Program-made: the position numbers and the translations under genes
Shown here: positions 56,466 through 64,000 of the stretch, piece by piece
Numbering within the stretch: the first letter of the stretch is position 1
Layout of the letters: each line of letters opens with the position of its first letter
Notes under the pieces: generated by a model
Seen by the model: only the letters and a program-made list of their open reading frames with translations
What the model was told of the DNA's origin: nothing
Databases searched by the model: none
Assembly (NCBI GenBank): GCA_007922305.1
Contig: ML677358.1
Span: forward strand, 12,913,343 to 12,977,342
Reading direction: 5' to 3'
DNA from: Dermatemys mawii
Lineage: Eukaryota; Chordata; Testudines; Dermatemydidae
DNA: 64,000 nt

Positions 56466-58287
56466 CCCCACACTTGCACTTGTTGACATCACTTCTGTCA
56501 AAACCACCCTTGTCACATGAAAAGTTTTGGTTTCCACGAATTACCATTTTCCAAGGAAAACCATTGTTGAAAAATTCCCAACCAGTTGCAGACCATGGTC
56601 CTCAAAAACAGCCCTGTGCAGCTGCATCTCTTTTCTGGCTGTGGTGAATGGGTGTTCAGTGCCCAACACAATGCAGCCCCAACCCTTACTGGGGCCTCGG
56701 AGCACTATCATAATATGATGTAAAATAAAATGGAAAGTAGTGGATTTAGTCTGTGCATTTGGTCAGTATATAAGAGAGTATTCTGTGTGAGATGATAGTT
56801 CCTCACATTTCTTTGGCCATAGTCTTAGCAATCAGGCAATTAAGTGAATCAACAAAAGATCTAGTTTCAACTTTTGTAACCATGCATTTCCTGCACGTGC
56901 AGTTGTATGAACATAACAAGAGAAAACCAAATGGTAAGTCTCTAGACAGCTGATAATCTGGGTATAGCTTTGTCCCTCAGCCATATTTAGGTCTGGCATC
57001 CTAACTAAATATTATAGTGTTGTGCATAGAATATAAATAGGTTCAAAATATTCCAAATCTCCCAATATGTGTCTGTCCATAAGTGTCCTTTCTTCATCTA
57101 AACACTGAGAGATTCAACACTCCAATGTTTTATTCAGGCACTGGGGAGTTTTTTGTTTTGTTTTTTAATAAATGTTAAGCCAGCCCGCTAGTGAACAGAA
57201 GTCATGCCATGTAACATAGCATGAATAGCAAATTCCAAATACCAGTTACTCAAAGCAGTACTAGCTATGAGCAATTCCTGAACAACACAATAAGCTCAAT
57301 TATGTTCCTAAAAGTAATTTGCTGTTGAACAGTTATGAATAATAAAGAGATTGGGAAAACCCTGATCTGTTCCTGGGCAATTTGTAAAGAGACAATATGG
57401 CCAGATCCAAATTATAAATTATTCACATCAAACAGTTTGATCAGTTCCAATAATAGATTTGATTTTAGCATGGGATGGACTTTTTGTTTAGAACTAATAA
57501 GTCCTTGCTATTCCCAAGCCTACTCACAGTCTACACTGAAATTGACCTTCCACTACCTTTATTTTTTCAGTCTGTTTGGAAATGAATTGATTTATTTTTA
57601 AATGCACATGTGAAAATTTGTCTCTGGTTAGCCTGATAAAATCTTTCATGTAGCCAAGATACTGGTGCAGTGACTACTGACATGTATGAAAGTCCCTCCC
57701 CACAACATTCATGTAAACAAGCAAACAAAAAAAGTCACAAATGCCCACAGAAAAGCAAAACAGGATATAAACATTCAGATCAAATAGCAATTCAGATTTT
57801 ACAAATATATTCTCTTTAATCGTGAAAGGAATCTTCAGCCACCTTTACTCACTATAATGAAATGAGCAAAGCAACCTAAGCTGAAGTACAAATGAACAGC
57901 ATGTGCAGATCCTCTTTTTAAAAATAGCTTAAAAACATGACATTGGGATCCTACAAAGCACTCCACACCTATCTGTAGAATTAACGCAGCAAGAGGATGG
58001 CTGTTCAGTGCACTCATAGCTTGAACTCTTTTACTCCTTGCTATTCTCAATCTGTCACATTCAACAATCACAAGCAAAAATAACCCCTCCGCCTGCTGTC
58101 TCCATGCTGCACTCATTGAATACTTGCCAGCTCACCAGGAACATGACTTAAATTGTAAGTCAGAAGAAGTACTCTTTGAAATATGTGCATTAGTGTAGTT
58201 GTTAAAATAGACTCAATTCCTTTAGATTAATTCTTCACCTACTTTTTTTTTTATCTTGTAGCCCAAGAACACAAGACACTCAGACAC
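56466..58287. other. No gene or recognised repeat
   Basis: AT-rich, with T5G/T6 tracts near 57150. Open frames of up to 93 residues have no motif. No terminal-repeat element was seen. Confidence 0.4.
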
Positions 58288-58345
58288 AGGGCATGTCTAC
58301 ACTACAAAATTATGTCAACCTAACTATGCCCCACCCCTTGCCTAC
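58288..58345. mobile_element. Harbinger-like MITE fragment
   Basis: GGGCATGTCTACACTACAAA then TTATGTCAACCTAACTATGC is the left end of the same MITE class as 10715 and 44055. The matching right end is missing, so this is a fragment. Confidence 0.6.
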
Positions 58346-58784
58346 TCACCCCCCACGGGCTGCACAGTGAGCCTACATGGGCTGCATGTTGTGCAGGCCT
58401 GGCTTAGATCCACAGTGTAGTCCTCTGCCACTGGACTTCATCCTGCTCATTCCCCCTTGCCCATGTCCTCTCTATTCCTCTATCATCACCCACTGCATTC
58501 CAGACAAGCAGCTCTTTTTTCTCCTCTGCACTGCCTGGGTACAAGCAGGGGGAGCCGTTGCGAGCACAGCAAAGCTTCCCTGCACTCGGTTCCTGTGTTC
58601 AGCACCACAGCAACTCTCAGGAGCCAGGAGGCACAAGCGCTGCTCAGCCCTCACAGCCCTATCCTGGAGCAGACTCAGTCTCTCTCTGGGAATGGTGCAT
58701 GTAGTCAGGAGCTCTGAGGGGACTGAGCATACTTAGAGCAGATAAACTCTACAGAGAATTATTTTGGGGAAGTTCTATGGATTG

Positions 58785-58845
58785 TGTCACACAGATCATA
58801 CCAGATTATCACAACTGTCCCTTCTGGCCTTGGAATCTATAGCCA
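58785..58845 (+). mobile_element. CR1-type LINE or SINE 3' tail
   Basis: AGATCATACCAGATTATCAC, AACTGTCCCTTCTGGCCTTG and GAATCTATAG form a decayed version of the tail seen at 45770 and 54142. Confidence 0.7.
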
Positions 58846-61089
58846 AGCAAGAATATACTTAGCACATACAAACTGTGATTTTTGTAATTTTGGCCAAATC
58901 TGGGAGTTTATTCAGAGAAAAGCAAAGCTACACATCCCAGCCACAAAAGCAACCCCCTGCCAAATGCCATAACCCCGCTCTAAAGCACAGAGGTGCTAGA
59001 GCTTCTTACAAAACAGTTGTAAGAATTTTCAACATGAGCAAAACAATGTATTTTTCCCTACTCTTGTTCTTGGAAATGTCTTAAGCATTTTTTCTAAACT
59101 TTCTAAAAATATTCAGCCTGAAGTAGACACAGCATGGGAAATTTCAGCCCCAATGGTTACAACTGGGTAAAGTTATAAGCAGTTGAAAACAGAGTCTTAC
59201 AATGGGACGTGTTGGGTACCCTTAAGTATAGGTGGTGCTACCAGGTCTGCCTATCATGTACAACATGACAACCAATTAGCAGTTTTCCTTCTGAAGCATT
59301 AGACATAATGAATAGGAAGAAAACCTCAGTGGGGGACAAATGTAACTTCTCTAAACAAAACAATCAACTCTTGCCTTGATTTGACTCGTTTAAGCTTCAG
59401 GATATTGCTGGCCTGAATTCAGGAAGACTGTACTCCATGTAACAACACTGCTCCTGAAACATATGAAAAGGTTTCTGAGCAGGTAAAAGATTAATGGGAA
59501 GGCCTGTCTTTTGAGTGATTAATGTATAACCTTGAGCAACAAGCACACTCTCATATACTATATCTGCCACGTGAGACAAACAAAATGAAAGAACCTCATG
59601 TTACAATCTCAGATCTCATTAAACATCCAGAACAGAAAGTTAATACTGTCACTAACCATCTGTTCAAATGTTTACCTGGCTACAGTTCTGATGATACTTA
59701 TATGGAGCAAAAGTGAATCACATATACAAATGAGTAAGAGTACTCTTGGGCAGGAAATTCAGTATACCATAACAGCTTCTGGAAAAATATGTAGCTGTCT
59801 TTGCTCTACTCTGTAATTTCAACCACATAATCAAATTGACTGTTTATCGAGGTCAATGGTGTAAACCACTTTAGAATCTCTGAACAAATGTTTTTGTTTG
59901 TTTGCTTTATAGCCTATTAAAAATATCACCAGAGAATCAATGTGAATTAGATCAAAGTTTGGAATATGCTAATTTGCTGCATCTTGAACCGCAAGTTTGA
60001 GACCACTTTCTAGCATTCAGCAGTAGTACAGCACAGTGAATTTTGCAAGCTTTTTGTAATTATTTCTTCTGATGGTCAAAGGCCTCAATCATCTAAAATT
60101 CATTTATTTTTGCCAATTGGTCTCTATCTGAAATGATCAGGGCAACAGTTAGTGCATTCCTTCCCTGCGTATTTTTAAATGTGTGAGAAAATAATGTCTG
60201 TAACTCAGGAGACTATATAATCTACAAAAAGGTACAAGAGTAATGGAAATAACAGCTTCCCTCATTGTCCAAACTACATGCCTAATCTGGAGGGGGCAAC
60301 TCCAGAGGTGAAAGGAGGGTCCAGGTTCCATTGCCCATTCAGAGTCTTTGACCTCAGAGGCCAAGTGACAGGTTTTGGCAATGTGGACATTTTTCACTGA
60401 GAAATGGAACTGGAAATAACAAGGCAAACATTAGATGATAATGGACTTTTGGTCACTACTTAACTTGTGCAGGATTTCAAACACACAACCTAAAAATGAA
60501 AAACTCTACACATTATATCCTAGTATTACTCCTCAGGTATGCAGTCCCCCATAGCTATTCATAGCTCTCTAGCCTAACTCCTCCTAGATAAGTAACAATT
60601 CTTGGAAAAACCTGTTATGTATTTGAAGATTTACTACTACTTTTGGAGGCTGAGCTCCAGACTCACAGGTACATTCTACTAAGGCTACATTTTCCCTAGA
60701 AAGTATTAACAATTTGAGTTTTATGAGTATTAATATCTGAAGGGGCAGCTGGTTATCAGAAAACATTTTGAGAAGTGATGTTACATGAGCTTGAGCAATA
60801 AAGCAGCTTTCCTATGCAGAATCCTAAAATACACTGTGACTAGGTCGGAAACAGAGAGCCAAAGAAGGAAATCATCTATTTGGATCTATTACCAATATAA
60901 TGACTGCAAAGTTTGTCACCAAGATTACGTATGTAATATGTTTATGGTCATTATTTTCAAAGCATATCACGTGCATTGCTCAGAAGCAAGCTGGGGAATG
61001 GTCCCTTTCTAGTTCTTTTTACACGTTATATTACATAAGAACAATCTAGTTCCACATCCACGGAACTATAGTTTGCTTTATTTTTTGTT
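58846..61089. other. No gene recognised
   Basis: AT-rich sequence, nearly repeat-free, with short open frames only. It could be unique sequence with conserved elements, but I cannot test that. Confidence 0.4.
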
Positions 61090-61745
61090 ACATGCCTCTA
61101 CTTAAATCTAGACATCCTGCCTGTCACTCAGACCCGTATTCTCTAGGTCCTCATACCCAAGCTATATCTAATTCTTGAAGATTTTTTCTGCATAACATCT
61201 CTAAGATACAGCCTTTCCTACCCATCCAACTAAAACTATTGTCCAGGCTCTCCTCATCTGGTGTTTTAATCACTGAAACATTCTTCTCTCTGGACTTGAC
61301 TATTGCAACCGTGTCCTACTCATATCCATACTATACTGACAGAAAGATCATTTTCCTAGCCCATTACTTTGACATAACCTCTTTTGGATCCCTTTACTGG
61401 GCTCTCTTTTCTATTGCATCAGTCATAAGCTACTTATCTTCATTTTCAAGGGCCTTTATGGCCTATCCCTATTTTGACATATTATTCACTACTGAGAGGT
61501 CAACTTCCACCTTCAATTGCCAATGATGCTAGCCTCAGTCAACGTGTGTTAAATTTTCAAACAGGCCCTCATGCTTTCTATCGTGCTGCCCTCCGTCTTG
61601 AAAGGAGCTTCCCCCTAAACATCAGCAAAAGGATTATCCTGCTTCAAAGCCCTAGTTAAAACTTTACTTTCCATGTCTACAAGAAACTTGACAACAGCCA
61701 AGCTGCTGGTCTGTCAGTCTGTATCCATCTGTTGTCTCTTGTTGT
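61090..61745 (+). mobile_element. L2-type LINE 3' region
   Basis: The order of words on the plus strand, including TTGACTATTGCAACCGTGTC (61297), ATCATTTTCCTAGCCC (61347), TTCATTTTCAAGGGCC (61438), TTGCCAATGATGCTAGCC (61517) and TTCAAAGCCCTAGTTAAAAC (61641), matches the remembered L2-family ORF2 end. Reading frames are broken. The tail of the same insertion continues after a MITE, at 62007. Confidence 0.65.
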
Positions 61746-61751
61746 TATACA

Positions 61752-62006
61752 TAGGCCATGGCTACACTAGCATTTATGTCACTCATGGGTATGAAAAACA
61801 CACCCGAGCAAGATAAGTTTTGCCGGCATAAATGCTTGTGTGCACTATGCTAAGTTAGTGTGAGACACTCTCCCACTGACACAGTATCACCACTTGTAGA
61901 GCAGGTTTTATGATGAAGACAGGAGAGCTCTCTCTCATCAACATAACATGGCTAAATGAGTACTCGTACAGCTGAGCCACTGTAAGCTTACAAGTGTAGA
62001 CTGGGC
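61752..62006. mobile_element. Harbinger-like MITE inserted into the L2
   Basis: GGCCATGGCTACACTAGC and CAAGTGTAGACTGGGCTT are inverted ends. The L2 sequence stops just before it (TTGTTGTTATACATA) and resumes after it (GGACTATAAGCTCTTTGGGG), so the MITE is younger than the LINE. The target duplication is unclear. Confidence 0.65.
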
Positions 62007-62112
62007 TTGGACTATAAGCTCTTTGGGGCAGAGACAGTCTTTCTGTTCTGTTTATACACCACTTAGTACAATGGGGGTCTGACTCCATGACTAGGGCTTC
62101 TAGGCACTACAG
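62007..62112 (+). mobile_element. L2-type LINE tail
   Basis: GGACTATAAGCTCTTTGGGG, CAGAGACAGTCTTTCTGTTC and CTAGGGCTTCTAGGCACTAC (62090), then AGTAATACAAACAAT, make up the 3' tail of the L2 at 61090-61745, split from it by the MITE. Confidence 0.65.
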
Positions 62113-62569
62113 TAATACAAACAATATACTGGATGCTATTCATCCCCATACCTGAACACACGTCTCTACTAAACAGTTCTTCCTATTGCTTCCTACACCA
62201 AAATTTTCAAATAATTTGCTAATATTATACTTTTAGTTGCAGATATTGTGCTATTATTTTAGCTGGCTTAGAGGCCACCGGTCAAGCATCTAGCAAATGT
62301 ATATGCATAGAGCAAAAAGACAGTTTTCCTTACGTTTGATTTCTTGTTCATACATCTCATACTTGTATAAAAAACTTAAACTTCTTTTAAGAGATGTCAT
62401 TATTTTTTGTTCAAATACTTTGTTTCCCTCATGCTGTTTACTTTAACAGTCTTTCTAGCTCTCATATGAGCTTTTTTTATTATAGCCAAATACCATTTCC
62501 CTTATTGTATCAGCTTTCTATTGAAAATGTAGATCAGAATGCTAAAGCCTACTAATATTTTTGTTATTT
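62113..62569. other. No gene or recognised repeat
   Basis: AT-rich transition between the L2 and the pyrimidine-rich tract. Open frames are short. Confidence 0.4.
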
Positions 62570-63620
62570 TTTTATCTGCTTTTCTGTCCCTTCTACCAAT
62601 TATCCCCTCTCTCTTGCACGGTATCCTTCTATCCTTTACCCCATTTACACCATCACTCCATCTGCTCCTCCAGCTCCCCAATGATCCTCCATCTTCCTGC
62701 ATGTACCCCAAAGTACACCTCCAAAGTCACACTATGTCAAAGTTCTCTTCCATCCTTACACATCCACCAATGCCCTGTGTCTCACTGCCTTCAAGGAGCA
62801 GTGGGCACTGTTTGGGGTTCTCTGGTAGGTGTCCCCCTCTGGATCCCTGCTTTTGAACCTGTGACCCTCACTTCCATCCCTGTTTTTTCATTTGTTGTCC
62901 CCCATAATCTTTTGATGCCTGGATTCAGTGGCTCCTCCCCTAGGCTGGGGAGGGGGCACAGAGAGGCTATAGATATGGGGGCCCACTTACCCCCCATAGC
63001 CTCAATAGGTGCAGTCACCCCTCACCAATCTAGTCCATTCATCCCACTCATCTCTTCTGCTACCACCCTGCCAGTTTGCTGTTCTGCAACTATTTGTGCC
63101 CCCTACCTACTCTGCTCAACTGTCCTCTCAACATGTTATCCCCATGTACCCCCCTAAACTGCTCCCCAAACAGACTCCCCTAACCACACTACCAGATCCC
63201 ATTCCCCTCTCCTATCAACACCCCCACCCCAGATCCTGATCCAATTCCCCTTGGCAGACACACCCCTCCAAACCCCACCCTCTCCCCAACCTAGTCACCC
63301 CCCTTAACCCTTCACACCCAACTGTCTGCAATCCCTCATATTCAGACCTCCTACCACAACATGGATCACCGCCACCGACCAGCACCTCCTTTCGGCCCCC
63401 CACCTGACACACTTCCAGATTCCCTCCCCAATCCACAGATCCCTGCCTCCCCTCATAATTTCCCCAATACTTGCAGCCCCAGCCCGGAATCCCACAGGCT
63501 CCCACCCCGCAGCCCCATAGGCCTCCTTCCCACAGCCCCCCGTCTGATCCCCCTCCCGGCCCCCCATCAGTAGCCCCCCTCCCTCCACTTCTCCCCCTCT
63601 CCCCCTCAGAATCTGCGGCG
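62570..63620. repeat. C-rich, G-poor plus strand leading into the CpG island
   Basis: The plus strand is dominated by C and T for more than 900 bases (for example near 62571-62800 and 63100-63600), with G mainly isolated. This is a strong strand asymmetry, so the minus strand is G-rich. Long open frames here (62561-63157 plus, 63215-64000 minus) are compositional. Such skew is typical of the nontemplate strand downstream of CpG-island promoters, read here leftward. Confidence 0.75.
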
Positions 63621-63779
63621 GTCCGGCCCGTTTGGCTCTGGGGGAAGCTCCGAGCGCGGCGCGCGCCCTCGCACCCCTCGCGGAGGCCGCGGGGCTGGAG
63701 GCGGGACGCCGCGCTCCGGCGGGCCCGGCAACGCCGCGCGACTCGGCGCGAGGCTTCTTTCGCGCAGCCAATGGCGCGT

Positions 63780-63789
63780 GGTGTGCGGT
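63780..63789 (+). promoter_or_regulatory. Consensus 5' splice site (candidate first-exon end)
   Basis: GTGTGCG is followed by GTGAGTG, giving a donor GT at 63788-63789. A leader ATG at 63771 (GCCAATGG, reading MARGV) would be split by this donor. Because the CCAAT box overlaps the ATG, the donor could instead end a non-coding exon from an upstream start, or be fortuitous. Confidence 0.3.
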
Positions 63790-63853
63790 GAGTGTGGGCG
63801 GCCTCAGCGGGCGGAGATGCTGGGGGGGAGGCGGCGGCCTGCCCGCTGCCGCC

Positions 63854-63883
63854 ATGATGCTTGTTTGCTTTCAATGCGTGTGA
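63854..63883 (+). CDS. Short upstream open frame (9 codons) in a strong Kozak context
   Basis: GCCGCCATGATG gives a near-optimal start and encodes MMLVCFQCV before TGA. If transcription on the plus strand starts between about 63790 and 63850, this would be a uORF in the 5' leader of a gene whose main ATG is beyond 64000. The same bases form a YY1-like site, so the ATG could be incidental. Confidence 0.3.
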   Translation: MMLVCFQCV

Positions 63884-64000
63884 GGGGAAGGGGGAGGAGG
63901 CGGGGGGGAAGCTGCTCTCCCGTCCGGCCCGCGGCAGGAAACAAAGAGCCAGGCAGGCAGCGGAGAGAGGGCGGCGGGGAGACGGGGATGCTGCAGCCAC

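Larger units (their letters stand above)
63600..64000. promoter_or_regulatory. CpG island with possible divergent promoter
   Basis: CpG-dense sequence, especially 63640-63780, with no TATA box. A CCAAT box is at 63768-63772 (GCAGCCAATGGC) and a YY1-like GCCGCCATGATG is at 63848-63859. Left of the CCAAT box the plus strand is C-rich, and right of about 63790 it is G-rich. That switch is the pattern expected for transcription leaving in both directions. The far end is cut by the window. Confidence 0.65.

Noticed and set aside
62561..63157. 198-residue plus-strand open frame
   Set aside because: Open only because the plus strand is almost free of G, so stop codons are rare. Composition is Ser/Pro/Leu/Cys-rich and without motif.
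63215..64000. 261-residue minus-strand open frame into the window edge
   Set aside because: Low-complexity translation of a CpG island and G-rich strand. It crosses the probable promoter region. A real exon could still lie within it but is not supported.

Overview
The window is vertebrate nuclear DNA that looks non-avian reptilian, most likely turtle. I infer this from the repeat mix: decayed CR1 and L2 LINEs, MIR-type SINEs, a DIRS element, Penelope-like tails, many hAT and Harbinger-like MITEs, and a tRNA-derived SINE. This combination is familiar from turtle genomes, but no species can be named from sequence alone. There are no prokaryotic-style genes or operons.

Layout. Both ends are GC-rich promoter regions, and the roughly 62 kb between them is a gene-poor interval filled with repeats. 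At the left end (about 400-1140) a minus-strand promoter has a TATA box, a CCAAT box and GC boxes. It is followed by a short first exon whose ATG lies 7 bases before a consensus splice donor, so the rest of that gene lies off the left edge. A composite CA/22-mer minisatellite with a 10-N gap (49-406) sits in its presumed first intron, and a C33/G-run homopolymer block lies just upstream of the promoter. At the right end (about 63600-64000) a CpG island without TATA has a CCAAT box, a YY1-like site and a reversal of strand composition, suggesting divergent transcription. The plus-strand gene there would lie mostly beyond the right edge.

Between the ends, the best-defined structures are mobile elements with intact boundaries: (i) a 4.36-kb decayed hAT transposon (46327-50686) with an 8-bp target duplication and recognisable BED/TTF-type, DUF4371-like and C-terminal dimerisation segments; (ii) a 329-bp hAT MITE (48710-49038) inserted in it with its own 8-bp duplication; (iii) a 642-bp non-autonomous hAT (33187-33828) and two copies of a second hAT MITE (7492-7788, 37394-37811); (iv) a solo LTR (4849-5261) with TG/CA ends and a 5-bp duplication; (v) a DIRS-like remnant (about 30700-31850, minus) in which a gag segment is joined directly to the tyrosine recombinase; (vi) Harbinger-like MITEs with 3-bp duplications. 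Three Penelope-like tails carry a pattern resembling a hammerhead ribozyme core.

No complete host protein-coding gene is visible. The few longer open frames lie in repeats or are compositional. The interval therefore reads as an intergenic or regulatory landscape (an RFX-type X-box lies near 41206) or very long intron sequence. Repeat family names are from memory of family hallmarks, not from a database search.
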